Below are positions 1 through 7,485 of a stretch of 12,947 nt of DNA, one piece after another. The position numbers and the translations under genes were made by a program. Source of the stretch: Actinomycetes bacterium (GTDB lineage: Bacteria; Actinomycetota; Acidimicrobiia; Acidimicrobiales; Acidimicrobiaceae); assembly GCA_021819725.1 (NCBI GenBank), contig JAKAQR010000059.1:1-12947 (forward strand), in the 5' to 3' direction. Positions within the stretch are counted from its first letter, which is position 1, and every line of letters begins with the position of its first letter. The notes beneath the pieces are model-generated. The model did no database searches, was not told where the DNA came from, and saw only the letters and a program-made list of their open reading frames with translations.

Positions 1-108
1 AAGCCAAGTCAGAGCCGGAAGGCCGAAGGCGGTTCCGTGAAGCGAGTAGCCCCAGTGGGGTCGAGTATTTCCGACTCCGCTGGTCGCGTCGAAAGCAGAG
101 TGGCGTGA
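1..108 (+). CDS. tnpB: C-terminal tail of TnpB (RNA-guided nuclease), partial
   Basis: Frame 1 is open from the first base to a TGA at 106-108 and encodes 35 residues that are basic and Ser/Gly rich (starting KPSQSRKAEGG, ending GRVESRVA). This disordered, poorly conserved tail is typical of what follows the RuvC-like catalytic domain in TnpB; no catalytic residue lies inside the window. The call rests mainly on its position next to the element's right-end hairpin, because the 3' end of tnpB normally overlaps the omega-RNA scaffold. The 12-bp hairpin at 52-83 sits inside these codons, which fits that dual use. Whether the rest of the gene is intact is unknown. A decayed copy is equally possible. 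Confidence 0.55.
   Translation, partial: KPSQSRKAEGGSVKRVAPVGSSISDSAGRVESRVA
52..83 (+). repeat. 12-bp stem-loop inside the tnpB 3' end
   Basis: Positions 52-63 pair fully with 72-83 (ten Watson-Crick pairs and two G-U pairs), leaving an 8-nt loop at 64-71. This pairing lies within codons and is unlikely to be accidental. The G-U pairs act only in RNA made from the plus strand, which supports a structured plus-strand transcript. Confidence 0.75.
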
Positions 109-123
109 ACAACGCCATCGAAG

Positions 124-143
124 CTCCGCCCTTCAGGGCGGGG
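124..143 (+). repeat. Right-end GC-rich hairpin of the IS200/IS605 element
   Basis: Positions 124-131 pair with 136-143 around the tetraloop TTCA. Such subterminal imperfect palindromes are bound by TnpA in this family and also form the last stem of the omega RNA. Confidence 0.75.
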
Positions 144-158
144 TGGTGTCACTCGACT

Positions 159-189
159 AGGTCTCGACCGAACTCCCTCGTCGAGACCT
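159..189. repeat. Perfect 10-bp inverted repeat downstream of rel
   Basis: AGGTCTCGAC (159-168) and GTCGAGACCT (180-189) are perfect reverse complements separated by 11 nt. The repeat starts only 7 nt beyond the inferred IS end, so its left arm falls in the sequence that would be the omega-RNA guide. It may help end rel transcription, but it has no T tract on either side. Confidence 0.6.
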
Positions 190-222
190 CTGTGCTCCAA
201 AGGCTTGTCGTACGGACAGACG

Positions 223-239
223 ATCGACTCCTTGTCGAT
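223..239. repeat. Short perfect inverted repeat downstream of rel
   Basis: ATCGAC and GTCGAT form a perfect 6-bp stem with loop TCCTT. A neighbouring smaller repeat, TGTC-5 nt-GACA, lies at 206-218. Either may contribute to the 3' end of the rel transcript. Confidence 0.4.
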
Positions 240-342
240 AGTGAACCCTAGCCATCAGACCCGTTGACGCACACGCAGCTCCGTCCTGGGCCAGCAGTGC
301 ACAACGGCGCGGGAGCCGGCCGTCACCAGGCGATAGCGGCCA

Positions 343-2550
343 TCAGGTCGCTGACTTGTTTTTGTCCGTGCCAACACCTTCGACCTCACCGACACGTCTA
401 GACGCCCCCGGTAGCATTCGATAGGCATTGAATACACCATCAAGTTGACGTATCGCACCGAGCACCGATGATAGGTGTCCCGGATCAACGAGTTCGAATT
501 CAAAACGCATTCGAGAGACATGATCTCCACCAGTACGCGAGGAGCTCATGGTGATGTTGACATGATGTTCACTGAGCACCTTGGAGACATCAGCGAGCAG
601 GCGAGCCCGATCCAGCGCCAATACTTCGATGGCCATCTGGTAGCTAGCGCCCCCATCATGGGCCCACTCGACCTCGACTCGGCGCTCACCAGCCCGCTTG
701 AGAAGGTCAAGCACGTTGGGACAGTCCGCTCGATGGATACCGACCCCACGCCCCTGAGTGACGAACCCGACGATCTCATCCCCGGGGATCGGATTGCAGC
801 ACCTCGATATTCGTACGAGGACGTCCTCCATTCCCTCGACAAAGACCATAGGACCCTTTGCGGTCCGCCGCGATCGCTGATGCGAAACAGTCGGAGCATA
901 CCCCTCGGTCTCTAACTCATTGCGCTGTAATCGCTGGACAATTGCGCGCGCTGATACGTGACCCTCGCCAACCGCCACCAGCAAACCTTCGCCGTCATGG
1001 AGACCGTTCATCTTGGCCAGTTTGGCCAGCCCGGCCTGGGAGAGATGCGTCGTTACCGCCAAGTTCTCTCTACGAAGAGCCTTCGTAAGCTCCTCACGTC
1101 CAATCTCGATCGACTCCTCGCGTCGTTCTCTCGAAAACCACTGACGGATCTTGGCCTTGGCGCGGGGTGTGACTACGATAGAGAGCCAGTCCCTCGATGG
1201 CGCAGCCGTACTCGAGCGCGAACTCACGATCTCCACCGTATCACCCGAACGCAGTGCGGACTCCAACGGCACGAGGCGACCATTGACTTTAGCACCGATA
1301 CACCGGTGGCCGACCTCAGTATGAATCGAATATGCAAAGTCCAACGGTGTCGCACCGAGTGGCAGGGTGACAACCTTACCTTTCGGTGTGAAAACGTAAA
1401 CCTCGTCCATCTCCAGATCTGACTTGAGATGCTCCAGGAACTCCAGTGGGTCGGGGATATCCTCCTGCAATTCAATCAGTCGATCAACCCAGGCCGCACT
1501 GCTAGTACCAGCACCTTCTTTGTACCCCCAGTGGGCAGCGATGCCGAACTCAGCCCGTCGGTGCATCTCCCGCGTGCGGACCTGCACCTCGAGTGGATTA
1601 CCCTTATCCAACAGCACGGTCGTATGCAGTGATTGGTACAGATTGAACTTCGGCGCGTTGATATAGTCCTTGAATCGCCCCGGGATCGGAGCCCAAAGCG
1701 AATGCACGACACCCAGAGCAGCCCAGCAGTCCCGATCGCTCTCGGTCACGATTCGGACACCAATGATATCGTAGATTGAGTCGAAATCCTTGTCCTTGAT
1801 GATCATCTTCTCGTAGATCGACCAGAGGTGCTTGGGTCGCCCGGTCACCTCAGCATCGATACCCACCTGCGCAAGTCGCTTGTCCAACTCTGCCGTCACT
1901 TGTGCAAGGTAGAGCTCGCGCTCCGGTGCTCTGGTTGCGATCATATGATCGATCTCGGCGTAGCGTCTTGGGTGGAGGGTGGCAAAGGCAAGATCCTCGA
2001 GCTGCCACTTCATATCCTCGATTCCTAGACGATTGGCTAACGGCGCATAGATATCCATCGTCTCCTGGGCGATACGGCGCTGCTTTTCGATCGGCAACGC
2101 GGCGATCGTGCGCATATTGTGGAGGCGATCCGCAAGCTTGATCACCAAAACCCTGGCATCCTTAGCCATGGCAATGAGCATCTTGCGCATCGTCGCTGCT
2201 TGCTGGGCTTCACGTGAGTCAAAGCTGATGCGGTCAAGCTTGGTGAGTCCGTCGACCACCTCAGCTACGGTCATAGAGAACTCGGTGCCGATCTGTTGAA
2301 GGGTCACCTGTGTATCCTCAACCGTATCGTGAAGCAGCGCCGCAACCACCGCGGTCAGATCCCCACCAAGGGCCGCAGTGATCAAGGCAACCCCAACCGG
2401 ATGCGTCACATACGGTTCCCCTGACCGACGCCGCTGGTCCCGATGCGCCGTCCTTGCGAACTCAAGTGCCCGGCCCATGGTCATCGCAGCCTCACTCGAT
2501 ACATCGAGGTCCATGGCATCCAAGAGCGACTGGAGATCGCGGTCCATCAT
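343..2550 (-). CDS. rel: Bifunctional (p)ppGpp synthetase/hydrolase (RSH family)
   Basis: Makes (p)ppGpp from ATP and GTP/GDP and hydrolyses it; it is the cytoplasmic stringent-response enzyme that works on stalled ribosomes. From the ATG at 2550 it has 735 residues with the full long-RSH order. The HD hydrolase domain has H50, the HDTVED motif at 74-79 and D141. The synthetase domain has GRPKH at 238-242, RFKDYI at 292-297 and the YQSLHTT loop at 305-311. A TGS domain covers about 384-442, the RIS/zinc-finger region carries CCNP at 584-587 and HRADC at 606-610, and an ACT domain covers about 638-712. With both HD and synthetase motifs intact it should be bifunctional. The frame continues 144 nt upstream into secF, but an AGGA lies 5 nt before ATG 2550; ATG 2547 or GTG 2553 are alternatives. 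The secF stop overlaps this ribosome site, which suggests translational coupling. Confidence 0.96.
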   Translation of the reverse strand: MMDRDLQSLLDAMDLDVSSEAAMTMGRALEFARTAHRDQRRRSGEPYVTHPVGVALITAALGGDLTAVVAALLHDTVEDTQVTLQQIGTEFSMTVAEVVDGLTKLDRISFDSREAQQAATMRKMLIAMAKDARVLVIKLADRLHNMRTIAALPIEKQRRIAQETMDIYAPLANRLGIEDMKWQLEDLAFATLHPRRYAEIDHMIATRAPERELYLAQVTAELDKRLAQVGIDAEVTGRPKHLWSIYEKMIIKDKDFDSIYDIIGVRIVTESDRDCWAALGVVHSLWAPIPGRFKDYINAPKFNLYQSLHTTVLLDKGNPLEVQVRTREMHRRAEFGIAAHWGYKEGAGTSSAAWVDRLIELQEDIPDPLEFLEHLKSDLEMDEVYVFTPKGKVVTLPLGATPLDFAYSIHTEVGHRCIGAKVNGRLVPLESALRSGDTVEIVSSRSSTAAPSRDWLSIVVTPRAKAKIRQWFSRERREESIEIGREELTKALRRENLAVTTHLSQAGLAKLAKMNGLHDGEGLLVAVGEGHVSARAIVQRLQRNELETEGYAPTVSHQRSRRTAKGPMVFVEGMEDVLVRISRCCNPIPGDEIVGFVTQGRGVGIHRADCPNVLDLLKRAGERRVEVEWAHDGGASYQMAIEVLALDRARLLADVSKVLSEHHVNITMSSSRTGGDHVSRMRFEFELVDPGHLSSVLGAIRQLDGVFNAYRMLPGASRRVGEVEGVGTDKNKSAT

Positions 2551-2557
2551 CACAATC

Positions 2558-3667
2558 CTACGAGGCCACGAACCCCTCGTGATCGGCGGTAGCACTACGC
2601 CGCTCGAGACGTGCCCTGATCTGACGATACCGGTGCTCGCGCTCCTTGAAACGTGCCAGGAGTGGCGATGCGATAAACAGTGACGAATAGGCACCGCTCG
2701 TCAGTCCAACCACCAGCGCGAGTCCAAAGTTCTTCAGCGTCGTCGCGCCAAGGACATAGGCCCCCAGGACAAGGACCGAAAGAATCGGGATAACCGCCAC
2801 GAGTGAGGTGTTGAGCGAGCGTGCCAACGTCTGATTCACAGATAGATCAACCGCATCCGAATAGTTCATCTTCCCAGGATCAACGAGACCAGAGACATTC
2901 TCCTTGATGCGATCAAAGACCACGATGGTATCATACAGTGAGTAACCCAGGATGGTGAGGACCGCGATAACAGTAGACGGCGTCACTTGAAAGCCACTCA
3001 GTGCGTAAATACCCACCGTCACCAGCAGGTCATGAATGACCGCAATCAGTGCCGCTGCTGCCATCTTCCACTCGAACCGAATGGAGATGTACAAGACGAT
3101 ACCAATGAAAAAGGCGATAAGCGCCTTGACGGCCGCATTCGTTATCTGGCCACCCCAGGTAGGACCAACGAATTCGACTGCAACTGCCGAAGACGGGATG
3201 TGAGCCTTGGACGCCAACAGTGAGGCAACTTGATTCTCTTTCGCCGTTCGTGCGGCACCCGATAGCTTGCTCAAACCAGCCTGGACCTCGACCGTGCGAG
3301 ATCCATGTGCCCCCAGTGTGACCACGGTGGCTTGGGTCACCCCGGCACTCGCAACGATCTTGCTTGCCTGTCGGACCGTCAATGTCGCTGATGGGACCTG
3401 CCAGCTCACTCCCCCTTTGAAGCTGATCCCGAAGTTGAGACCCCGTGCACTAAGAGCCCCGAGTCCGGCAACGATAACCAGGAACGACAGGACGAAATAA
3501 TAACGCGCCCGGTGGACGAAGGGGTAATGAGTGGCACCGGCGCCCAGGCGCCGCCACCACGACGCCTCGCTAGCATCAATCGTCGCGACGTGGAATCCTT
3601 GTGGCTCGCGTGATGCGCTCGCCGCCGTCTCTTGGTCTCTGGTCGTGGAGTCTTCCTCGTTATTCAT
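2558..3667 (-). CDS. secF: Protein translocase subunit SecF
   Basis: Membrane subunit that pairs with SecD and uses the proton motive force to help pull exported proteins out of SecYEG. The 369-residue protein has a long hydrophilic, Ser/Thr/Glu-rich N-terminus (1-55), TM1 at about 57-75, the first-periplasmic-domain signature GISFKGG at 80-86, and a cluster of five hydrophobic segments from about 175 to 338. The TM4 region contains GYSLYDTIVVFDRIKE (241-256), the SecF counterpart of the conserved RND-type proton-path motif. The C-terminus is short and basic. The ATG at 3667 is preceded by GAGGG that overlaps the secD stop (7 nt between secD stop codon and start), so the two are probably coupled. 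rel starts 8 nt after its stop. Confidence 0.96.
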   Translation of the reverse strand: MNNEEDSTTRDQETAASASREPQGFHVATIDASEASWWRRLGAGATHYPFVHRARYYFVLSFLVIVAGLGALSARGLNFGISFKGGVSWQVPSATLTVRQASKIVASAGVTQATVVTLGAHGSRTVEVQAGLSKLSGAARTAKENQVASLLASKAHIPSSAVAVEFVGPTWGGQITNAAVKALIAFFIGIVLYISIRFEWKMAAAALIAVIHDLLVTVGIYALSGFQVTPSTVIAVLTILGYSLYDTIVVFDRIKENVSGLVDPGKMNYSDAVDLSVNQTLARSLNTSLVAVIPILSVLVLGAYVLGATTLKNFGLALVVGLTSGAYSSLFIASPLLARFKEREHRYRQIRARLERRSATADHEGFVAS

Positions 3668-3673
3668 AGTCCC

Positions 3674-5176
3674 TCATACCCCCTTGGTCACTACGCGGCG
3701 GCTGGGCTTGATAACTCCAGTACCTGCTATTGGCTTCTGCGTTACCTGCACCACCGGGACTCCTAACCAGCGATAATGCTTCGGATCGATCGTGTTCCCG
3801 ATCCAGAGCACCAGTGGTCGCGTGAAAAACCACGCTGAGGCGACATCCAAGATCGTCGATAGACCGAGAAAGAAGGCAAAGCCACGAACATCACCGATAC
3901 TAAAGTAATACAGCAATGCTGCTCCAATGAACGAGACCAGGTCAGCAGCGATAATCGTTCGAAACGCCTTGGAAAACCCGGTGTCAACTGAGGCGCGCAG
4001 GCTTTTCCCGTGGCGGGCTTCATCCTTGAGTCGCTCGAAGAAGACGATATAGGAGTCTACGATCACACCGATAGATACGATAATTCCCGTCACCCCTGAC
4101 AGGTCCAGTGTCAGCTGTTCCGTATGTCCAAGGAGGGCAATGATAGCCCATAGAGCGCCAAAGGTGGTCGCCAAGCCGCCGACCACCACGAGTCCCAGTA
4201 ATCGGTAGTACAAAATTGTGTAAAGCATCACAAGAATCAGTCCGGCTATACCGGCGACCAAGCCCGCCCTCAACGAAGCTGCACCCAGCGTAGGTGAGAT
4301 GGTCTGCACCGTCTGTTGCACCAGTTGCACCGGCAACGCCCCATAGTGCAGTATCGTGGCGAGATCCGTCGCTGAGGCTCGGGTGTAGTTTCCGGTAATC
4401 TGGCCCTGTCCATTGAAGTTGGTCGAATTGATCTGCGGAGCCGACTGAACCGTACCGTCCAACACAACGGCGAGCAACTGATGATAGTAGGTCTTGGCGA
4501 TCTGGTTGAAGATCGGTGCGCCCTTTGCCGTCAGGGTGAAATTGATCGCCCACTGATTGGACGCACTCTGAGGCTGTGGAGCCGCAAACACGCTCTTGAT
4601 AGCATTGCCTGTTAACAGCGTTGGTCCAACGACATAACGAGCAATGACCTTCTTGGAGTTACCCTGATACTCAGGCAATAGCGCCGTGCTGGCAGAGGTA
4701 GCTTTGAGCGGGCTCGTCGAGGGGACATACTGGAGTAGCGAGGCGGTTTTGGCGCTAGGATTCGGGCAGGTAGGGGTCAGTTGGGACTTCTTGAGATGCA
4801 GGCTCGCCGGCGGCTTCGTATACAGAGGTGCCTGGCACAGTACCGGACGAAACTGCAGTATTGCCGTCTGCCCGATATAACTCAGCGCGGTCTTGGGATC
4901 CTTGACACCGGGAAGGTCGACGACGATGTCACTGCCCTGCTGTCCAATGGATGGCTGACCGACACCCAGCGCGTTGACGCGGTTTTCGATGATCGAGATG
5001 GTCTCGTTCAGGGTGGACGCCGAGACCTTTCGTGCCGGCTTGTACACCACCGAAGCACCACCTTGAAGGTCCAAGCCCAGCACCGGATGGTAGTGGGCGC
5101 TTATCACTGCAACGAACGCAGCGACGGCTACCACCGTGGAGATGAGGACCGACCTGATCCAACGCCCTTTACGCAT
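3674..5176 (-). CDS. secD: Protein translocase subunit SecD
   Basis: Large partner of SecF in the accessory SecDF export motor. In 500 residues: TM1 at about 7-27, the diagnostic LGLDLQGG at 33-40, a large extracytoplasmic region to about 285 ending in LPVQLVQQ (281-288), the pre-TM2 block SPTLGAASLRAGL (294-306), then five hydrophobic segments with VIVDSYIVFFERLKDEAR (371-388) holding the conserved Asp of the proton path. A Pro/Ser/Thr-rich insert at about 111-175 contains two cysteines (C114, C137) that would face outside. The ATG at 5176 is preceded by GGCGGG. yajC, often found just before secD, is absent. A 70-bp gap with a candidate promoter separates it from tgt. Confidence 0.96.
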   Translation of the reverse strand: MRKGRWIRSVLISTVVAVAAFVAVISAHYHPVLGLDLQGGASVVYKPARKVSASTLNETISIIENRVNALGVGQPSIGQQGSDIVVDLPGVKDPKTALSYIGQTAILQFRPVLCQAPLYTKPPASLHLKKSQLTPTCPNPSAKTASLLQYVPSTSPLKATSASTALLPEYQGNSKKVIARYVVGPTLLTGNAIKSVFAAPQPQSASNQWAINFTLTAKGAPIFNQIAKTYYHQLLAVVLDGTVQSAPQINSTNFNGQGQITGNYTRASATDLATILHYGALPVQLVQQTVQTISPTLGAASLRAGLVAGIAGLILVMLYTILYYRLLGLVVVGGLATTFGALWAIIALLGHTEQLTLDLSGVTGIIVSIGVIVDSYIVFFERLKDEARHGKSLRASVDTGFSKAFRTIIAADLVSFIGAALLYYFSIGDVRGFAFFLGLSTILDVASAWFFTRPLVLWIGNTIDPKHYRWLGVPVVQVTQKPIAGTGVIKPSRRVVTKGV

Positions 5177-5208
5177 TACCCGCCTTTATCCATGGAACCA
5201 AACACAAC

Positions 5209-5239
5209 ATCCTAGCCCCCGCTGGCGTGACGAAGTCAG
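5209..5239 (-). promoter_or_regulatory. Candidate promoter for secD-secF-rel
   Basis: In the 70-bp gap between tgt and secD the minus strand has TAGGAT (5209-5214), a good actinobacterial -10, and CTGACT (5234-5239) as a weak -35 with a 19-nt spacer. It would give an untranslated leader of roughly 25-30 nt. The spacer is long, so this is only a candidate; read-through from tgt is also possible. Confidence 0.3.
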
Positions 5240-5246
5240 CCATCCT

Positions 5247-6347
5247 TCAGCCAGAACGACGCCAAATGCTATCGACGTTCGCTACCAGTTCATCTATCGT
5301 ATGATCCTCGATCGCCCCACGCAGGCGGGAGATCAGGCGAGCCTGGAACGAAAGATTATGCACCGAGAGTAACGCTCCGGCGCTCTGCGCATCGACGTGG
5401 ATTAGATGATGCAATAAACCCCTCGAGGTACTCTGACATACGCGACAGTTGCAATCCGCGTCGAGGGGCTCGTCCAGCCCACGGTTGCCCCATCCCTTGA
5501 CCCGGAGCGGCCCTTGCTGGGTCAAGGCGGTTCCGTGGCGGGCGATTCGCGTGGGAGCGACACAATCGAACATATCGACACCGAGCGCGACGCCATGGGC
5601 CAACAGATAGGGATCCCCTACTCCCATGAGGTAACGAGGACGATCTGGAGGCAGATACGATACAGTGGCCCGGATCGCGTCCAGCGTGCTGTCTTGGCTC
5701 TCGCCAACCGCAAGTCCTCCAATCGCATAACCGTCAAAATCAAGCCCCACGATCGCCTTGGCGCTCACGGCACGCAGTTCCGAGTCCACCCCTCCTTGCA
5801 CGATGCCAAACAACCGTTGCGTGTCGTCGTTATGTACTGACCTCGACCGTTCGGCCCATACCGAGGTCAGATCGAGATTGCGCTCGAGGACACCGCGGTC
5901 ATTCGGCAACTTCGTACATACATCCAGCACCATCGCGATGTCAGCACCGATCATCTCCTGCGTCGACACCGCCTCCTCCGGGGTCAAGGTCACCCACGAC
6001 CCGTCGTACACATTGCGAAAACGGGCACCCTCCGTCGTAATCGTAGCTCCCAACGACATGATCTGAAAACCACCAGAATCCGTCAGCGATGCACCGGCAA
6101 AACCGGTGAACGCATTGAGTCCGCCCATCTCAGCAATCACCTTAGCACCGGGCCTCAACATGAGATGATAGGTATTTGATAACAGCACCTGGTACCCAAG
6201 CTCGGCCACCACCTGGGTCGGGAGCAACCGCACCATTCCTCGCGTCGCGACCGGCATGAACAACGGCGTCTCTACGACGCCAGAGCGCAGCGACAGCCGA
6301 CCGCGCCGTGCCGCACCGGACGATTGAAGCAAGGAAAATATACTCAC
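5247..6347 (-). CDS. tgt: tRNA-guanine(34) transglycosylase (queuine/preQ1 base exchange)
   Basis: Swaps guanine for preQ1 at the wobble position of tRNAs with GUN anticodons. The 366-residue TIM-barrel enzyme shows SNTYHL (57-62), TDSGGFQ with D90 (the general-acid/base Asp; Zymomonas D102), GIVQGG (181-186), the nucleophile D261 in VDMFDCVAPTR (Zymomonas D280), and the zinc site C299, C301, C304, H330 with exactly the family spacing. One oddity is LDVC at 141-144, where the usual substrate-binding motif is DEC: D and C are kept but Glu is Val. The start is a GTG at 6347 whose first bases overlap the queA TGA (GTGA), so translation is probably coupled; only a weak GAG precedes it. Confidence 0.96.
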   Translation of the reverse strand: MSIFSLLQSSGAARRGRLSLRSGVVETPLFMPVATRGMVRLLPTQVVAELGYQVLLSNTYHLMLRPGAKVIAEMGGLNAFTGFAGASLTDSGGFQIMSLGATITTEGARFRNVYDGSWVTLTPEEAVSTQEMIGADIAMVLDVCTKLPNDRGVLERNLDLTSVWAERSRSVHNDDTQRLFGIVQGGVDSELRAVSAKAIVGLDFDGYAIGGLAVGESQDSTLDAIRATVSYLPPDRPRYLMGVGDPYLLAHGVALGVDMFDCVAPTRIARHGTALTQQGPLRVKGWGNRGLDEPLDADCNCRVCQSTSRGLLHHLIHVDAQSAGALLSVHNLSFQARLISRLRGAIEDHTIDELVANVDSIWRRSG

Positions 6348-7414
6348 GATGTGCTCGGCACGATGTCGGGACGACTCCAGCGCAAAACGTCGGTCCCCCT
6401 CGGCCGATTCGTCGGGATCAACATCGCATCGCCAAGCGAGAGAAAACGAAAGTCATTCGCAAGAGCATACTCGTACAAGGTACGCCAGCGCGAGCCAATC
6501 GCGGCCGCTACCAGCGCAACGAGGGTCGATCGAGGCACGTGGAAGTTGGTCAAAACTAGGTCAACACAGCGGAAGTCGAAACCGGGACGAATAAAGAGTT
6601 GAGAGGAGCCCACCAGGTCACCTCCGTGGGCAACCGTTTCGAGCGTACGTACAACCGTCGTGCCAATGGCGACCACTCTGGTCGCCGCACTGATGTGCTC
6701 GACCGCTTCGGGGGTGACACGATAGCGCTCGGAATGGATCGTATGACGTGCGAGCTCGCGCTCCTTGACTGGCGCAAAGGTGCCGAGCCCAACCTCGAGA
6801 TCAACACTGACGATCTCGATGCCACGCCGTTCGAGATCGGCGAGCAACGGCGCATCGAAGTGCAACCCGGCCGTTGGCGCTGCGACCGAACCCGGTCGTT
6901 TCGCATAAACCGTCTGGTATCGTTGTGGATCGATCGTAACCCCAGCGAGATACGGGGGGAGTGGGATCTCGCCCTGGGAGAACACCGCATCGCCCAACAC
7001 TTCGACCAGTCGGATCCGCAACCCTGAACTCTCGGTCCCGCCCTCATGGACGCGAAAAACTGGCGACCCACTGAGATAGAGGAGTTCACCAGCGCGAATC
7101 CTGGCATTGGGTCGAATGAGCGCCTCGAACATCACTCCCTGAGGGGCTAACAGCAGTACCTCGACCCGACCGCCTGACTCGCGCTCAACGTGAAACCGAG
7201 CGGGAACGACCTTGGAGTCATTGACCACCACCACATCGCCAGGTTCTAGAAGATCACCAAGATCCGCGACAGTAACCGTGTACGGTTTGTCTCCCGTGCC
7301 AACCAGCAGTTTTGCAGAGCTGCGCGGCTCCGCAGGAACCCGGGCAATCCTCTCCGGCGGAAGGTCATAATCGTAGGCATCGATCAACGACCAGTCATCG
7401 CTCCGACCGACCAA
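6344..7414 (-). CDS. queA: S-adenosylmethionine:tRNA ribosyltransferase-isomerase
   Basis: Transfers the ribosyl part of S-adenosylmethionine onto preQ1-tRNA to give epoxyqueuosine, the step after Tgt. Signatures are the N-terminal YDLPPERIA (15-23), VVVNDSKVVPAR (62-73), GEIPLPPY (148-155), PTAGLHF (180-186), and near the C-terminus TNFHVPRSTLVALV. I chose a TTG start at 7414 (356 residues) because GGAGGA at 7420-7425 sits 5 nt before it and because family members begin about 10 residues before the YDLPP motif. The frame could be extended to a TTG at 7441, but that adds LLCVWRSR with no ribosome site. It overlaps tgt by 4 nt. The 70-bp gap before it separates it from the transporter/HD operon. 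Confidence 0.95.
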   Translation of the reverse strand: MVGRSDDWSLIDAYDYDLPPERIARVPAEPRSSAKLLVGTGDKPYTVTVADLGDLLEPGDVVVVNDSKVVPARFHVERESGGRVEVLLLAPQGVMFEALIRPNARIRAGELLYLSGSPVFRVHEGGTESSGLRIRLVEVLGDAVFSQGEIPLPPYLAGVTIDPQRYQTVYAKRPGSVAAPTAGLHFDAPLLADLERRGIEIVSVDLEVGLGTFAPVKERELARHTIHSERYRVTPEAVEHISAATRVVAIGTTVVRTLETVAHGGDLVGSSQLFIRPGFDFRCVDLVLTNFHVPRSTLVALVAAAIGSRWRTLYEYALANDFRFLSLGDAMLIPTNRPRGTDVLRWSRPDIVPSTS

Positions 7415-7419
7415 GCGAC

Positions 7420-7425
7420 TCCTCC
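7420..7425 (-). promoter_or_regulatory. Ribosome binding site deciding the queA TTG start
   Basis: The minus strand reads GGAGGA, 5 nt before TTG 7414. It is a near-perfect Shine-Dalgarno sequence, and no ATG or GTG in frame lies within a usable distance. Confidence 0.7.
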
Positions 7426-7485
7426 AAACACACAACAACAAAGGCTTCGAATGGATGACCTGCTCTCACCCTGACAGCAACAATC

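Larger units (their letters stand above)
1..152 (+). mobile_element. Right end of an IS200/IS605-family (IS1341-like, tnpB) element, cut by the window edge
   Basis: Two things are visible: a short plus-strand reading frame that runs in from the window edge and stops at 106-108, and a GC-rich hairpin (124-143) followed by GGTGTCAC. A tnpB 3' end followed by a CCGCCC-TTCA-GGGCGG hairpin and a short TGTCAC-type tail is the usual right end of IS200/IS605 elements in actinobacteria. I place the boundary near 152 from that pattern; it could be off by several bases. Whether a TnpA transposase or a complete TnpB lies to the left cannot be seen. The element points toward rel and is convergent with it. 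Confidence 0.72.
20..152 (+). ncRNA. 3' scaffold of a TnpB omega RNA (reRNA), partial
   Basis: Two strong stem-loops lie in tandem on the plus strand. The first spans 52-83: a 12-bp stem (CCAGTGGGGTCG with CGACTCCGCTGG, two G-U pairs) closed by an 8-nt loop. The second spans 124-143: an 8-bp stem with loop TTCA. Known omega RNAs are made from the tnpB 3' end through the element's right end, and the next 15-20 nt of flanking DNA become the guide. By that rule the guide here begins near 153. The 5' limit of the RNA is not determinable; 20 is nominal. Confidence 0.6.
153..342. other. Region between the IS end and rel: three inverted repeats, no gene
   Basis: No convincing coding sequence lies here. 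Three perfect inverted repeats cluster at 159-189, 206-218 and 223-239. Any of them could form a stem-loop at the 3' end of the rel transcript. None is followed on the minus strand by a T-rich tract, so a canonical intrinsic terminator is not visible. In another frame the minus strand reads PDGRYRLVTAG, overlapping the end of rel, before stopping at about 255; I do not consider it a gene. Confidence 0.5.

Noticed and set aside
9..200. A 63-codon minus-strand open frame across the left edge.
   Set aside because: It is antisense to the tnpB tail and omega-RNA hairpins, crosses the element boundary, and has no ribosome site.
255..342. Minus-strand reading PDGRYRLVTAG in a second frame at the end of rel, recalling the GRYRLVAVG string of Lon N-terminal-like domains.
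   Set aside because: It overlaps the rel coding region in another frame, has no start of its own, and stops after about 30 residues; too short to support a pseudogene.
2551..2694. A 48-codon N-terminal extension of rel into secF.
   Set aside because: The added residues match no RSH N-terminus, and the good ribosome site lies just before ATG 2550.
4020..4553. A 177-codon minus-strand frame inside secD.
   Set aside because: It lies in a different frame of a gene with intact SecD motifs; its sequence has no hydrophobic or family pattern.
7415..7485. A possible promoter or preQ1 riboswitch in the 70-bp gap before queA.
   Set aside because: No convincing -10/-35 pair and no preQ1-type hairpin with an A-rich tail was seen; transcription from the upstream operon is a simpler explanation.
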